The notes under the pieces: model-generated
The model's database searches: none
The model's input: the letters and a program-made list of their open reading frames with translations, nothing else
Told to the model about the DNA's origin: nothing
Source of the DNA: Verrucomicrobiales bacterium
Lineage (GTDB): Bacteria > Verrucomicrobiota > Verrucomicrobiae > Limisphaerales > UBA1100
DNA length: 40,218 bases
NCBI GenBank assembly: GCA_002721895.1
Contig: PBLV01000003.1
Location: 1 to 40,218, forward strand
Reading direction: 5' to 3'
Made by a program: the position numbers and the translations under genes
Part shown: piece by piece, positions 15,192 through 24,211 of the stretch
Layout: every line of letters starts with the position of its first letter
Numbering within the stretch: position 1 is the stretch's first letter

Positions 15192-15761
15192 ATGCTCCTC
15201 GTCATCGACAATTACGACTCCTTCACGTTCAACCTCGTGCAATATCTCGGCGAGGAAAACGTGAATATGCAGGTGCATCGCAACGACGAGGTGACCCTTG
15301 AACAGGTGGAGGCCCTGCAACCCCAACGTATCCTGATCTCACCCGGCCCCTGCACACCCCGCGAAGCCGGGCTCTCCAATGATATCATCAAAGCCTTCGG
15401 CCCTCGAGTCCCCCTGATGGGCGTCTGCCTCGGCCATCAGTGCATCGCGCACAGTTTCGGCGCGGAGGTGGTGGTGAACGATGTCATGATGCACGGCAAG
15501 ACTTCACCCATCACCCACAATGGGGAGGATTTGTTCGACGGACTTCCGAACCCATTCACCGCCACGCGTTACCACTCGCTCGTCGTCAAGCGGGGCACCG
15601 TGCCCAACTGTCTGGAAATCACCTCCGAGACCGAAGCGGGTGAGATCATGGGATTGCGGCACCGCGAGCATCCCATCTGGGGCGTCCAGTTTCACCCCGA
15701 AAGCATCCTCACCGACAACGGCCGGGACATCCTCCGCAATTTCCTGAAGCTGGGAGGCTGA
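15192..15761 (+). CDS. Anthranilate/aminodeoxychorismate synthase glutaminase component
   Basis: This 189-aa class I glutamine amidotransferase supplies ammonia to anthranilate synthase (TrpG) or aminodeoxychorismate synthase (PabA); one protein can serve both. The oxyanion segment [11 protein letters not shown] is at 50-60, the nucleophile elbow GVCLGHQ has Cys79, and FHPES near the end carries His168 and Glu170. The N-terminus [19 protein letters not shown] is diagnostic of TrpG/PabA. The synthase subunit is not in view, so the precise name is left open. ATG 15192 is 4 bases past the preceding stop. Its stop codon directly abuts that of the convergent Gfo/Idh/MocA gene. Confidence 0.93.
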   Translation: MLLVIDNYDSFTFNLVQYLGEENVNMQVHRNDEVTLEQVEALQPQRILISPGPCTPREAGLSNDIIKAFGPRVPLMGVCLGHQCIAHSFGAEVVVNDVMMHGKTSPITHNGEDLFDGLPNPFTATRYHSLVVKRGTVPNCLEITSETEAGEIMGLRHREHPIWGVQFHPESILTDNGRDILRNFLKLGG

Positions 15762-16724
15762 CTACTGCCGCGCCTGCGCGATGATCTCACTGATCTTCAC
15801 GGGCTTGCCCTCGCGGCGCTTGCTCTCGTCGGCGGCTTCCATGAAGGCAAACATCTCGATGGTCTCAGCCGGGTCCACCGGCACTTTGCCGGTCTGGAAC
15901 ATCTTCACCGCCTCGACCACCAGCGGCGCGTAGCCGTCGTAGCCGCCAACCTCGGACTCACCCTTCGTGCCCTTCGCAAAGCCACCGTAGCCCTTGCCCT
16001 CGCGGAAGATCCCCACGCGGCCGCCCTTCCACTTGCCGATCACCTCGATCTTGCCGTCCGCCGTCGTCCGCCGCTCGACGGTCTCGCAGCCGGTGCCCAT
16101 CACCGTGAAGAGCGACTCGCACCCGTGCACGCCGTACCAGAACAGGTCCGGGTGGTGCACCTCCAGCGAGCACGGGCTGTGCACCTCCGCGCGCATCACC
16201 TTGCCGATCGCGCCGTTGCGGGCGGCCTGCGATTTCTTGCCGTAGCGCAGCGACGACGAGCTGAACACGGGCACGCCCTTCTTCTTGGCGTAGTCAAAAA
16301 TGAAAATGGCATCCGCCAGCGAGCCGGCCATCGGCTTGTCAATGTACAGCGGCAGGCCCGCGTCGAGCACCGGGATGGCCTGGCGCACCTTGGGCCGGCC
16401 GTCGACACTCTCCAGCATCACGGCGTCGACGTTTTTACACAGCTCCGCAATCGTCGGGTAAAGCTTCACGCCGTACTGCTTGGTCAGTGTCTCGGTGAAC
16501 TTGTCCAGCCGGTTGGCGCTGGAGGGCACGTCGAGGCTGCCGCCGCGGAAGGCCGCCACCACCTTGGCGTTGGCCAGCGGGCCGGTGGCCATGGGGTCGT
16601 TGATAATCTTGGTAAAGGCAACGACATGTGAAGTATCCAGTCCAACGAGGCCAATTCGGATTTCCTTGGCCGTGGCCAAAGGCACAAGAAAACAAAGAAG
16701 GAAAATCGAGGCGATGCGTTTCAT
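15762..16724 (-). CDS. Exported Gfo/Idh/MocA family oxidoreductase
   Basis: This 320-aa protein has an ordinary Sec signal peptide (MKRIASIFLLCFLVPLATA), not a Tat signal, followed by KEIRIGLVGLDTSHVVAF. The glycine pattern is G-L-V-G-L-D, so the dinucleotide loop is atypical. The catalytic-lysine motif is IDKP with Lys130. The C-terminal domain contains LEVHHPDLFWYGVHGCESLF, a feature of a planctomycete/verrucomicrobial subgroup in which His residues are conserved. Sec export of a dinucleotide-binding fold is odd; either it binds its ligand outside or the signal acts as an anchor. It lies downstream of the DUF1232-like gene on the minus strand. Confidence 0.88.
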   Translation of the reverse strand: MKRIASIFLLCFLVPLATAKEIRIGLVGLDTSHVVAFTKIINDPMATGPLANAKVVAAFRGGSLDVPSSANRLDKFTETLTKQYGVKLYPTIAELCKNVDAVMLESVDGRPKVRQAIPVLDAGLPLYIDKPMAGSLADAIFIFDYAKKKGVPVFSSSSLRYGKKSQAARNGAIGKVMRAEVHSPCSLEVHHPDLFWYGVHGCESLFTVMGTGCETVERRTTADGKIEVIGKWKGGRVGIFREGKGYGGFAKGTKGESEVGGYDGYAPLVVEAVKMFQTGKVPVDPAETIEMFAFMEAADESKRREGKPVKISEIIAQARQ

Positions 16725-16775
16725 GGCGGTGGATTCCGCCGTAAAGGCTGACGCACAGCCCTTGCCTTGGCAAGC

Positions 16776-17180
16776 CTACGCTTGGGTGGTGACTTCCGCC
16801 CAATCGATTCCGTGGCGGCGCGCGTACTCCGACAGCACCTTTTCGTTCTCGATCAAAACTGTTCGCGTCACCGACGACTCATCCGCGTAGCCCACGTCCG
16901 GCGTAGTATCCGGTATCAGGTGCAACTGCTTGTGCGCATACGCGAGCGTAAAACAAGCCTCCGCAATCGTGAAATAGGGAAGATCCCCGTCCGCGTTCTC
17001 CGCATAATCCTCCACCACGTCTGCCAGAAATTCCAGTTGATCCACCAAGTGAGGAAACTTGGGCGCATGAATCTCCGCAAACTCCAACTTCAACTGCGGC
17101 AGCTTCGCGTGAATGCCTTGGAGAATCTTTGGCGTCACGCGCGCCGCGTTGTGGTGCACAAATTCCGCGATGTCGGACAT
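16776..17180 (-). CDS. DUF1232 (YkvA-like) domain protein
   Basis: This 134-aa protein has a C-terminal segment HLIPDTTPDVGYADESSV at residues 87-104 that matches the DUF1232 signature (IPD-x-P-x-x-G-x-x-D). Before it, YFTIAEACFTLAYAH would be the preceding helix. In typical YkvA proteins this helix is strongly hydrophobic and membrane-associated; here it is only partly so, and the N-terminal 65 residues are acidic and helical. The function of the family is unknown. The start ATG 17180 lies 44 bases after the DinG-like gene, and the Gfo/Idh/MocA gene follows 51 bases later. Confidence 0.65.
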   Translation of the reverse strand: MSDIAEFVHHNAARVTPKILQGIHAKLPQLKLEFAEIHAPKFPHLVDQLEFLADVVEDYAENADGDLPYFTIAEACFTLAYAHKQLHLIPDTTPDVGYADESSVTRTVLIENEKVLSEYARRHGIDWAEVTTQA

Positions 17181-17224
17181 GCCGCCAGTTTAACCATCCA
17201 TCGCCCGGAGGCAAGCCCGCGCGC

Positions 17225-19312
17225 TCACACGACCTCCAGCTCCATCTCCGGAAGCGAGTCGATGAACATCCGCCCGTACCGCTTGGTCAACACGCGGTTG
17301 TCCAGCACGGCGATGATGCCGCTGTCGTCCGCCGTGCGGATCAGCCGGCCCACACCCTGCCGAAACTTCAGCACCGCCATCGGCAGGTTGAACTCCATGA
17401 ACGCATTGCCGCCCTTCGCCTCGATGGCCTCCACGCACGCCTCGATCAGCGGATGATCCGGCACCGCGAACGGCAGCCGCGTGATGACCACGTTGGACAA
17501 CGCCTCCCCCGGCACGTCCACCCCCTGCCAGAAACTGTCCAGCCCGAAGAGCACCGAGTCCGTGTCCTCCTTGAACTGCTCCAGCATCGTCGCTCGTGGC
17601 GTGCCCGTGCCCTGCACGATACAGGCGATGCCCAGCTCCGCGAACAACGGCTCCAGCTCCGCCGCCACCTCCTTCATCAGCTTGCTGTTGGTGAACAGGA
17701 CGAACGCCTTCCCGTGCGTCTTTTTCACGAAATGCCCGACCCACTCCACCAGCGCCTCCGCGTACGCCTCGTCGCGCGGGTCGGGCATGCGGCCGGCCAC
17801 GTATAATTTAACCTGTTTTTGATAATTAAACGGCGACCCCATCTGCGCCCGGCGCGCGTTCTCCGCGCCCACGCCGCGCACGAAAAAATCCAGTCCCGGG
17901 CATTTCCCCGGCGGCGCCTGGTCGCGCTCGGGATCCTTGATCGCCAGCGTCGCGCTCGTGCAGACCGCCGATGTGCCCGCGTAGAACACCCGCCCGCGAA
18001 GGTACTCCGCAATGTCGATTGGCGCGGCGTTCAGCGACAGCCCTTGCCGCATGCGCCCCGTGCGCTCCACCCAGTACACGTGGTCCTCCGCGCATTGGCT
18101 CAGGAAAATGCTCACCGCGTCGCGCAGCTCGGCCAGCCGCCGGTTACACTCGATCAGTTCCGCCGCCGTCTCCTCGTCCTCCGCCGCCTCGATCATCCCG
18201 CCCACCGCCTCCCGCACGCGCTGCAGCGGCAGCGAGACCGTGTCCTCCACCAGGTCCGCCTGCCGGATGCGCAGCTCCCGCCAGTCGCGCTGCCGGCGCG
18301 GTCCCTTCTCGTGCAGCCCGTCGCACGCCTTCTCCACCTCGCCGAACAACTTGTCCGCCTCCTCCAGCGTCTCCGCCACGCCCTTCACCACCGCGCCCTC
18401 GCGCAGCGTCGCCAGCAGTCCCTTCTCCGTGCGCGGGTTCCACAGCCGGTGCAGGTTGAACCGCATCGCGCCGCTCGACACGCTCACGCCGATGTGCCGC
18501 GACGCCACCGGCTGCAGGTGCTGCGCCTCGTCGAAGATCACGAAGTCATTTTTAAACAGCAACCCCTCGCCCGCGTCCTCCTCCTCGTCGTCGTCATTCG
18601 CCAGCACGCCCAGCGACGCGAAGAACAGCGAGTGGTTCAACACCAGCACGTCCGCGCTGAGGAAACGCCGCCGCGCCTGCTGGAAGAAGCACTCCCCGTG
18701 CGACCGCGCCGCGTCCGAGCCGTGCCCGCAGAGTTTCGGCGAACACAGCCCGCGCTCCGAGCACACCGCCTCCCACACCTTCGCGTCAGGCTCCACGTCG
18801 AAATCCGAGAGGCTGCCGTCCTCCGTCGTGCGGCTCCACTCGTACACCCGCTTCAGCTCCGCCACCTCCGGCGTGGTGAACAGCCCCTCTGCCCGTGCCA
18901 GCGCCCGCTGCAGCCGCCGCGTGCACAGGTAGTTCGCGCGCCCCTTCAGCATCGTGAACGAGAATTCCACCGGCAGGATCGCCTGCAGCATCGGCAGGTC
19001 CTTCTCCGCCAGTTGCTCCTGCAGGTTGATCGTGTGCGTGGACACCACCGCCTTCCGCCCGTTCGCGCGCCCGAAAAGAATAGCCGGGATTAAATACGCG
19101 AGGCTCTTGCCCACGCCCGTGCCCGCCTCCACCACCAGGTTTTCCCCTGCCTCCAGCGCGCGCGCCACCGCCACCGCCATCTTCTGCTGCGGCACGCGGT
19201 GCTCGAAATTCTTCGCCTTGGAAAGCAGCCCGCCCGGCCCGAAGATCGCCTCCACCTGCGCCGCCAGTGCCGAATGCGACTGCGAGGGCTGGCTGTCAGC
19301 TTGCAGGATCAT
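17225..19312 (-). CDS. DinG/XPD-like ATP-dependent DNA helicase
   Basis: This 695-aa superfamily 2 helicase of the DinG/XPD type unwinds DNA 5' to 3' with ATP. Walker A is EAGTGVGKS at residues 62-70; the DEAH box appears as IFDEAQHL; motif VI is QGVGRLIRT near the end. Cysteines for an iron-sulfur cluster are likely in LCTRRLQ plus CSERGLCSPKLCGH, as expected for DinG. It probably works in removing R-loops or repairing damage in the cytoplasm. Start ATG 19312 was chosen because further upstream the frame runs through a word-repeat element. The upstream hexapeptide-repeat gene ends inside that same element. Confidence 0.9.
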   Translation of the reverse strand: MILQADSQPSQSHSALAAQVEAIFGPGGLLSKAKNFEHRVPQQKMAVAVARALEAGENLVVEAGTGVGKSLAYLIPAILFGRANGRKAVVSTHTINLQEQLAEKDLPMLQAILPVEFSFTMLKGRANYLCTRRLQRALARAEGLFTTPEVAELKRVYEWSRTTEDGSLSDFDVEPDAKVWEAVCSERGLCSPKLCGHGSDAARSHGECFFQQARRRFLSADVLVLNHSLFFASLGVLANDDDEEEDAGEGLLFKNDFVIFDEAQHLQPVASRHIGVSVSSGAMRFNLHRLWNPRTEKGLLATLREGAVVKGVAETLEEADKLFGEVEKACDGLHEKGPRRQRDWRELRIRQADLVEDTVSLPLQRVREAVGGMIEAAEDEETAAELIECNRRLAELRDAVSIFLSQCAEDHVYWVERTGRMRQGLSLNAAPIDIAEYLRGRVFYAGTSAVCTSATLAIKDPERDQAPPGKCPGLDFFVRGVGAENARRAQMGSPFNYQKQVKLYVAGRMPDPRDEAYAEALVEWVGHFVKKTHGKAFVLFTNSKLMKEVAAELEPLFAELGIACIVQGTGTPRATMLEQFKEDTDSVLFGLDSFWQGVDVPGEALSNVVITRLPFAVPDHPLIEACVEAIEAKGGNAFMEFNLPMAVLKFRQGVGRLIRTADDSGIIAVLDNRVLTKRYGRMFIDSLPEMELEVV

Positions 19313-19321
19313 GGGAAATGT

Positions 19322-19421
19322 CCAAGGCCCAAAGACCAAGCACCAAGGAATCTCCAATAACCAATGAATGCAACGACTCCCTTTTTGGGATTTGGGAATT
19401 CCTTGGTCATTGGTCCTTTTC
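19322..19421. repeat. Intergenic imperfect inverted repeat, ACCAAGG-word family
   Basis: The left arm contains CCAAGGCCCAAAGACCAAGC and CACCAAGGAATCTCCAATAA (about 19322-19360). The reverse complement of the right arm (about 19386-19421) contains AAAAGGACCAATGACCAAGG and AATTCCCAAATCCC. The same ACCAAxG word recurs on both sides, making an imperfect hairpin of about 100 bases. It lies between the hexapeptide-repeat gene and the DinG-like gene on the minus strand and overlaps the end of the former, whose stop codon it contains. Confidence 0.7.
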
Positions 19422-20072
19422 AACCACTTCCATCTCCGTCCGGCACTTCACAATGTGCCCCGCCTCCAGCACACCGCGCCAAGTCGTGTTGGGGTAGATG
19501 GTGCAATCACGGCCGATGATGCTGCCGGGGTTGAGGACACTGTTGCAGCCAATTTCGCTGGCGTCGCCAATGAGCGCGCCGAACTTGCGCAGCCCCGTGT
19601 CCACCCCCTCCACGCGCACGTTGCCGGGCGTGACCTTCACGTTGGAAAGCACCACCCCCGCCCCGAGATGCGCGCGATGGCCGAGGATTGAGTCGCCCAC
19701 GTAATTGAAATGCGGCACCTCGCAGCCATTAAACAGCAGGCAATTCTTCAGCTCGCAGGCATTGCCCACCATGCAGTCGTCACCGACGATCACGTTCGCG
19801 CGAATGTAAGCATTGTGGCGAACCGTGCAGTTCGCGCCAATGATCGCCGGCCCCGAGATCATCGCCCCCGGCTCCACCACCGTCCCCTCGCCAATGAAAA
19901 CCCGTTCGCCAACGGTCGCCTGCGGCGAGACCTCCCCGTGAATGGCGGGCTCAGGATTCGCCTCCAGATAACGGGCGATTTTCGGCAGCGCCTCCCAAGC
20001 CGGCCCGCACCCATCAAAAACCGCGCCATGCGTCGTCTGCTCCAGGTCAAAAAGTTCCACCGCGCCGAACAT
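19407..20072 (-). CDS. Hexapeptide-repeat (left-handed beta-helix) transferase-like protein
   Basis: This 221-aa protein consists of a short N-terminal helical part (residues 1-45) and then a left-handed beta-helix built of hexapeptides such as VFIGEG, AMISGP, AIIGAN, VIVGDD, ALIGDA and SIIGRD. The layout resembles the C-terminal half of GlmU and related sugar-nucleotide acyltransferases. No nucleotidyltransferase domain is present and acetyl-CoA-binding residues cannot be assigned, so the substrate is unknown. The stop codon TGA (19407-19409) and the last few residues (EKDQ) lie in the word-repeat element that separates it from the DinG-like gene. The obg gene ends 35 bases upstream on the same strand. 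Confidence 0.85.
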   Translation of the reverse strand: MFGAVELFDLEQTTHGAVFDGCGPAWEALPKIARYLEANPEPAIHGEVSPQATVGERVFIGEGTVVEPGAMISGPAIIGANCTVRHNAYIRANVIVGDDCMVGNACELKNCLLFNGCEVPHFNYVGDSILGHRAHLGAGVVLSNVKVTPGNVRVEGVDTGLRKFGALIGDASEIGCNSVLNPGSIIGRDCTIYPNTTWRGVLEAGHIVKCRTEMEVVEKDQ

Positions 20073-20107
20073 GCCGCCAACCTAGGCAAAAGCCCCGCCG
20101 GGAAAAA

Positions 20108-21232
20108 CTATTTTTTGTCCGCTACCGCCTCGCTCAGGCGGGACTTGAAGGCTTCGATCCCCTCGTCGAGGGCGGCCATCATCTCGAGGATCTCGACGGC
20201 GGGATGCTTCTTTTTAAAGGCGGCGAGGTTGGGGGCGGCGGTGTCCTCGTCCATCTTGTTGGCGGCGATGAGGCGGGGCTTGGCGAGCAGGGCGGGGTCG
20301 TACTGCTCCAGTTCGCCGAGGATTTTTTCGTAGTCCTCGGCGGGGTCGCGGTTGTCGGTGCCGGCCATGTCGAGGATGATGACGAGCATGGCGCAGCGAC
20401 GTATGTGCCGGAGGAAGGCGTGGCCGAGGCCGACGTTGGCGTGGGCTCCCTCGATGAGGCCGGGGATGTCGCAGACGGTCAGGCGCGACCAGTCGGGAAA
20501 CTCCACCACTCCAATCTGCGGATGCAGCGTGGTGAAGGGGTAGGGGGCGATCTTGGGTCGCGCGGAGCTGATGGCAGTGAGTAGGGTGCTCTTGCCGGCG
20601 TTGGGATAACCGACGAGGCCAACGTCAGCCATGATGCGCAGCTCGAACAGGTAGCGACCCTCCTCGCCGGGCTCGCCGGGCTGGGCGATGCGTGGGGTTT
20701 GGCGGACGGAGTTGGCGTAGTGTTTGTTGCCCTTGCCGCCGCGGCCGCCTTGACAAAGGGTGAACTGCTTGCCGTGCTCCGTGAGGTCGGCAACCAGCTC
20801 GGCCTCCTGCCCGATGGCCAGCGCGGCGGGCGAGGTTTCCGGTTCCGTCTCCAAGTCGATCGCCAACGCTTGGCCAGCACCGGCAGCGGTCTGCCATTCG
20901 CCCTTGGGTTCGAGCGCGGCGACCGTGGTTTCATCAGGCAACCGCCAGATAACGGTGCCGCAAGGGACCTTCACGACGAGGTCCTTGCCAGCGCGGCCGT
21001 GCTTGTCCTTGCCCTGGCCGTGTTCGCCCTTCTTCGCGATGAGGCGCGGCTGGTAGAACTGGGCGACGAGGTTGTTTAAATCGTGGCTGGCCTCGAGGAT
21101 GACATGGCCGCCGCGGCCGCCGTCGCCGCCGCTGGGGCCGCCTTTGGGCACGAAGGCTTCCCGGCGAAAGGCAATGCAGCCGCGGCCGCCATCACCGGCG
21201 CGCACGTGGACTTTCACCTGGTCGACAAACAT
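20108..21232 (-). CDS. obg: Obg-family GTPase
   Basis: This 374-aa GTPase, essential in most bacteria, acts in assembly of the large ribosomal subunit and in stress control. The glycine-rich OBG domain is at residues 1-200 (GGPSGGDGGRGGHV, GGRGGKGNKHYANS). The G domain has G1 GYPNAGKST at 208-216, G3 DIPGLIEGA and G4 NKMD. The middle part of the OBG domain (about 98-145) is somewhat longer than in typical Obg. Start ATG 21232 follows an intrinsic terminator 24 bases away, so its own promoter or read-through from rplU-rpmA must serve it. The neighbours rplU and rpmA are the classical ones. Confidence 0.96.
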   Translation of the reverse strand: MFVDQVKVHVRAGDGGRGCIAFRREAFVPKGGPSGGDGGRGGHVILEASHDLNNLVAQFYQPRLIAKKGEHGQGKDKHGRAGKDLVVKVPCGTVIWRLPDETTVAALEPKGEWQTAAGAGQALAIDLETEPETSPAALAIGQEAELVADLTEHGKQFTLCQGGRGGKGNKHYANSVRQTPRIAQPGEPGEEGRYLFELRIMADVGLVGYPNAGKSTLLTAISSARPKIAPYPFTTLHPQIGVVEFPDWSRLTVCDIPGLIEGAHANVGLGHAFLRHIRRCAMLVIILDMAGTDNRDPAEDYEKILGELEQYDPALLAKPRLIAANKMDEDTAAPNLAAFKKKHPAVEILEMMAALDEGIEAFKSRLSEAVADKK

Positions 21233-21255
21233 GGCGGCATTCTCCCTTGGGCAAC

Positions 21256-21282
21256 AAAAAAGGCGAGGCGGAAAACCTCGCC
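21256..21282 (-). terminator. Rho-independent terminator after rpmA
   Basis: Read on the minus strand, a 7-bp perfect stem GGCGAGG / CCTCGCC with a TTTTCCG loop (21262-21282) is followed directly by six T residues (21256-21261). This is a textbook intrinsic terminator. It lies 22 bases after the rpmA stop and 24 bases before the obg start, so it should separate ribosomal-protein transcription from obg, at least partly. Confidence 0.8.
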
Positions 21283-21303
21283 GAAATTGGTCCTGCGCGC
21301 GGG

Positions 21304-21570
21304 CTAGTTCTGCACTGTCTCCACGGGCTCGATGTTCACGCGGCTGCGGCCCTTGGTACGGTCGAACTTCACTCGACCGGTTTCCAGCGCGAAGAGCGTC
21401 CAGTCGCGGCCCGTGCCCACGTGGGTGCCGGCCTTGTACTTGCTGCCGCGCTGGCGGATGAGGATGGTGCCGGCGTTGACGAGCTGGCCGTCGCCGCGCT
21501 TCACGCCGAGGCGCTTACTGTTGCTGTCGCGGCCGTTCTTGGATGATCCCTGTCCTTTTTTATGCGCCAT
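21304..21570 (-). CDS. rpmA: Large ribosomal subunit protein bL27
   Basis: This 88-aa ribosomal protein bL27 starts [20 protein letters not shown], which is nearly invariant, and contains [14 protein letters not shown] as expected. The N-terminus is the mature type, without the cleaved leader found in Firmicutes. It reaches the peptidyl-transferase centre of the 50S subunit. A good ribosome-binding site GGAG overlaps the rplU stop region (3-base gap), which indicates coupled synthesis. An intrinsic terminator follows. Confidence 0.98.
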   Translation of the reverse strand: MAHKKGQGSSKNGRDSNSKRLGVKRGDGQLVNAGTILIRQRGSKYKAGTHVGTGRDWTLFALETGRVKFDRTKGRSRVNIEPVETVQN

Positions 21571-21573
21571 GGT

Positions 21574-21963
21574 TTACTCCTTGCCCTCGGCAGGGGCGGC
21601 TTCTTCCTTCGCCTTAGCCTTTTTTGCGGCCTTAGGCTTGGCTGCCTTCGTGCCACTAGAAATCTCCTTCACCTTTACCACGGTGAGGTCCTGACGGTGG
21701 CCGACCTTGCGGCGATGCCCCTTGCGCCGCTTCATCTTGAAGGCCACGAGCTTCGGGCCGCGCTTGTGCTCCACCACGTCGGCCACCACGGTGGTGCCAT
21801 CCACCAGCGGTGCGCCAACGGTCACCTGCCCGTCGTTGTTGACCAGCAACACACGGTCAAAGGTCACCGGCTTTCCCGCCTCCGTCTGAAGGCGTTCCAC
21901 GGTCACCAACTCGCCCGCGCTTGCGCGGTATTGCTTTCCACCCGTCTCAAATACAGCGTACAT
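21574..21963 (-). CDS. rplU: Large ribosomal subunit protein bL21
   Basis: This 129-aa bL21 starts MYAVFETGGKQYRASAGE and contains KMKRRKGHRRKVGHRQ, the 23S rRNA-binding segment. It is longer than the usual roughly 103 aa because of a K/A/E-rich tail (about residues 105-129), a feature often seen in PVC and other bacteria. The start ATG 21963 is preceded by GGGAGAG at a suitable distance; the frame is open upstream to 22044 but this part is promoter-like. It is the first gene of the rplU-rpmA unit. Confidence 0.96.
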   Translation of the reverse strand: MYAVFETGGKQYRASAGELVTVERLQTEAGKPVTFDRVLLVNNDGQVTVGAPLVDGTTVVADVVEHKRGPKLVAFKMKRRKGHRRKVGHRQDLTVVKVKEISSGTKAAKPKAAKKAKAKEEAAPAEGKE

Positions 21964-21993
21964 CGATCTCTCCCGGGAAAAATGGGAACGGAG

Positions 21994-22022
21994 ACTGAAC
22001 CAGAAAGCGGGGGGGGTGTCAA
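21994..22022 (-). promoter_or_regulatory. Candidate sigma-70 promoter for rplU-rpmA
   Basis: On the minus strand a perfect TTGACA (22017-22022) is followed after 17 bases by TTCAGT (21994-21999), a weak -10, preceded by TG one base upstream (extended -10). Transcription would start about 20-25 bases before the rplU ATG. The C-rich spacer (CCCCCCCC) is unusual. This is a sequence match only. Confidence 0.45.
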
Positions 22023-22053
22023 CCGGTCTTTTGGGGGAAATCACCTGTTCCGC

Positions 22054-24072
22054 CTAATTTCCCGGCCCCTCTTCCTGCAGGTAAGTTTTGCCCTTGTATA
22101 GCTTGGCCACCGGGATGAACAAGAGGGCTGCCAAAAACATCATTCCGGCGAAGAAATAGTAGTAATTTGCGCCCTGAAGCTTTGAGGTTTGAGTGGGGAA
22201 TTGACTGCCGATCAGGTCGTCGTTCTTCAATTTGCTCCCGGACGGGACGGAAACAAACCGCCACTGAAATTTCAAGGGATCGCCATTGGGGTCATAGGTG
22301 TCGGAGCCGTTCAGCGTAATCGTTTCCCCCTGTAGCGCGTTTTGGTCATCCCCGGCATCAACGATGGGTGCCAGATTTTTGCTGGTCGCCTTGATCACAA
22401 CTGTGTCCGTGGCGGTAGCGGGTGGGGACAGGTGGGCATCGCCGGATGAGGGGTCGAGTTCATACCGGGGCTGATCGCCCACCATCACGGTAAAGCGCAA
22501 CTCATACTCGCCCTCCTCGTCAGGCGTAAAATACGGATTGCGTGTGTCGGCCTTGTGCAACGCGGCCGAACTCATGCTGCTTTGCTCCGGCACTTTCACG
22601 ACTACCCAACGGTAGGCAAACGTGCCTCGATGATCACCTTTGCTGGCCGTTCCGTACAGGCGCACGCGCTGGCCCGCCGGCGCGGCGGCCGTGTTGCCAG
22701 CGTCCGCAGTTGGGGGCTTTAGGGTAATGTCAGGCTTATCGGGTTCCTCCTTATCCATTTCCTCCCGCACGTTGATGGTGACTTTCGCGCTTTGCTCGGT
22801 TTGGCCATCCATCGCCATCAGTTCCAACTGATACTTCCCGGGAACATCCGGCTTGAACGAAGGCGGGTCATTCATGATGAAATGATTTACGCCAGCCGTA
22901 AACAGGTTGCCCATGGAGACAGACATCAGGAAAAATCCGAGGATCAACGATTTCATTTTCTTCGGCGCCTGCGTGTAGGAAAATTCTAGCGCGGTGATGG
23001 AAATGAACACTTCCGCCGCCGTGATGAAAACGTACGCCAAGATTTGCCAGATGATGTTGGGCAGCTCGCCACCGGCAATTTGAATCTCAATCCAAGCCGG
23101 GATGAGAAAAGAGGGCACGGCCACGAAAAACCCAATGCCAATCTTGCGCAACGGCGTAAGTTTAAAAAACCTGTCGATGGTGGGATAAATGAACGCGGTG
23201 AAAATGGGGATGAACACCATGATCATCACCGGGTTGATGGCCCCAATCTGCGAGGGCAGCCACTCGATACCCAACCAGTTGCGGTCCATGCGATCGGCCT
23301 GCAAAACCCAAGCCGAGCCGGTCTGATCGAACAACGCCCAGAACATCGCCACAAACAGATACACCACGCACAAGCGCCCAATGATCGCCAGCCCATCTCG
23401 GCTGAAAGCCTCCTTGAAAAACCCAACGCCGCCCGCGGGGATATGGACAAACTTGTTGCGGCCCATCCAGAACACAATTGTCGCCAGCAGCATCAGGCCG
23501 CCCGGCACCCCGAAGGCGACCTGCGGCCCGTATCGATCCAGCAACACCGGCGTCATGATCTGCGACGCAAAAGCGCCGAGGTTGATTGAGAAATAAAACC
23601 ATCCAAAAATCTTCGTGAGCAAATGCCCGTTTGTCTTCCCAAATTGGTCCCCCACATGCGCTGACACGCACGGCTTGATGCCTCCCGCGCCGATGGCAAT
23701 CAAGGTCAAGCCCACCGACAAGCCCAGTCGCGATTCATCCAGCGCCAGCGCCAGGTGCCCCAGGCAATACACGATCGAAAGGCTGATGATCGTCTTGTAC
23801 TTGCCAAAAAATACGTCTGCCACGATTGCCCCCAAGAGTGGGGTGAAATAGACCGCGCTGTTAAAAAGGTGGAACCAAGTTTTGGCCTCCTCATCCCCCA
23901 TCGGCTCCGGACCCTCCTTGCCCATCAGGTATTTCGTCATGAAAACGACGAGAATGGCCTTCATCCCATAGAACGAATAGCGCTCCGCCGCCTCGTTGCC
24001 GATGATGTACGGGATGCCGCCCGGCAGCTTCTCGCTTTTCACCGGCGCGGTCAGATACTTGGATTCTGCCAT
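22054..24072 (-). CDS. POT-family peptide transporter with inserted periplasmic PKD-like domains
   Basis: This 672-aa proton-dependent oligopeptide transporter has the family N-terminus ([17 protein letters not shown], residues 25-41), where the E-x-x-E-R motif couples proton and peptide, and the later [13 protein letters not shown] motif (156-168). Residues 1-400 form the MFS-like helices. Residues 401-632 are a hydrophilic insert with PKD/Ig-like signatures ([35 protein letters not shown]), and the last helix with a positive end follows (640-660). By the positive-inside rule the insert faces the periplasm. Ordinary POT proteins are about 450-500 aa and lack it. Start ATG 24072 ([16 protein letters not shown]) fits the family; the frame runs on to 24126. 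It is transcribed divergently from the BI-1 gene. Confidence 0.9.
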   Translation of the reverse strand: MAESKYLTAPVKSEKLPGGIPYIIGNEAAERYSFYGMKAILVVFMTKYLMGKEGPEPMGDEEAKTWFHLFNSAVYFTPLLGAIVADVFFGKYKTIISLSIVYCLGHLALALDESRLGLSVGLTLIAIGAGGIKPCVSAHVGDQFGKTNGHLLTKIFGWFYFSINLGAFASQIMTPVLLDRYGPQVAFGVPGGLMLLATIVFWMGRNKFVHIPAGGVGFFKEAFSRDGLAIIGRLCVVYLFVAMFWALFDQTGSAWVLQADRMDRNWLGIEWLPSQIGAINPVMIMVFIPIFTAFIYPTIDRFFKLTPLRKIGIGFFVAVPSFLIPAWIEIQIAGGELPNIIWQILAYVFITAAEVFISITALEFSYTQAPKKMKSLILGFFLMSVSMGNLFTAGVNHFIMNDPPSFKPDVPGKYQLELMAMDGQTEQSAKVTINVREEMDKEEPDKPDITLKPPTADAGNTAAAPAGQRVRLYGTASKGDHRGTFAYRWVVVKVPEQSSMSSAALHKADTRNPYFTPDEEGEYELRFTVMVGDQPRYELDPSSGDAHLSPPATATDTVVIKATSKNLAPIVDAGDDQNALQGETITLNGSDTYDPNGDPLKFQWRFVSVPSGSKLKNDDLIGSQFPTQTSKLQGANYYYFFAGMMFLAALLFIPVAKLYKGKTYLQEEGPGN

Positions 24073-24211
24073 GTGCGCGGGATGTTGGCCAAGAGCCGCC
24101 GCTGAGGCGAGGGAAAACACGCCCAAAACCCGTTGGACAACAACCGTCGGATTTGTTAAACGAAGTCTGGCCCGCGCGCTGGACTAAACGACCACGCAAC
24201 CAAAAGGAGAT

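Noticed and set aside
17819..19093. Plus-strand open frame of 424 codons opposite the DinG-like helicase
   Set aside because: Extremely Arg/His/Leu-rich product without domains, typical of the opposite strand of a GC-rich gene.
19313..19423. N-terminal extension of the DinG-like protein to 19423
   Set aside because: The added 37 residues are a translation of the word-repeat element and do not resemble the family.
22035..22063. Hairpin GGGAAAT/ATTTCCC at the end of the POT gene as a terminator
   Set aside because: Seven mostly AT pairs with a 15-base loop and no T-tract; too weak to call.
24133..24161. Promoter for the BI-1 gene (TTGGAC with TTAAAC)
   Set aside because: The -10 box matches only three of six positions, so the match is near chance.
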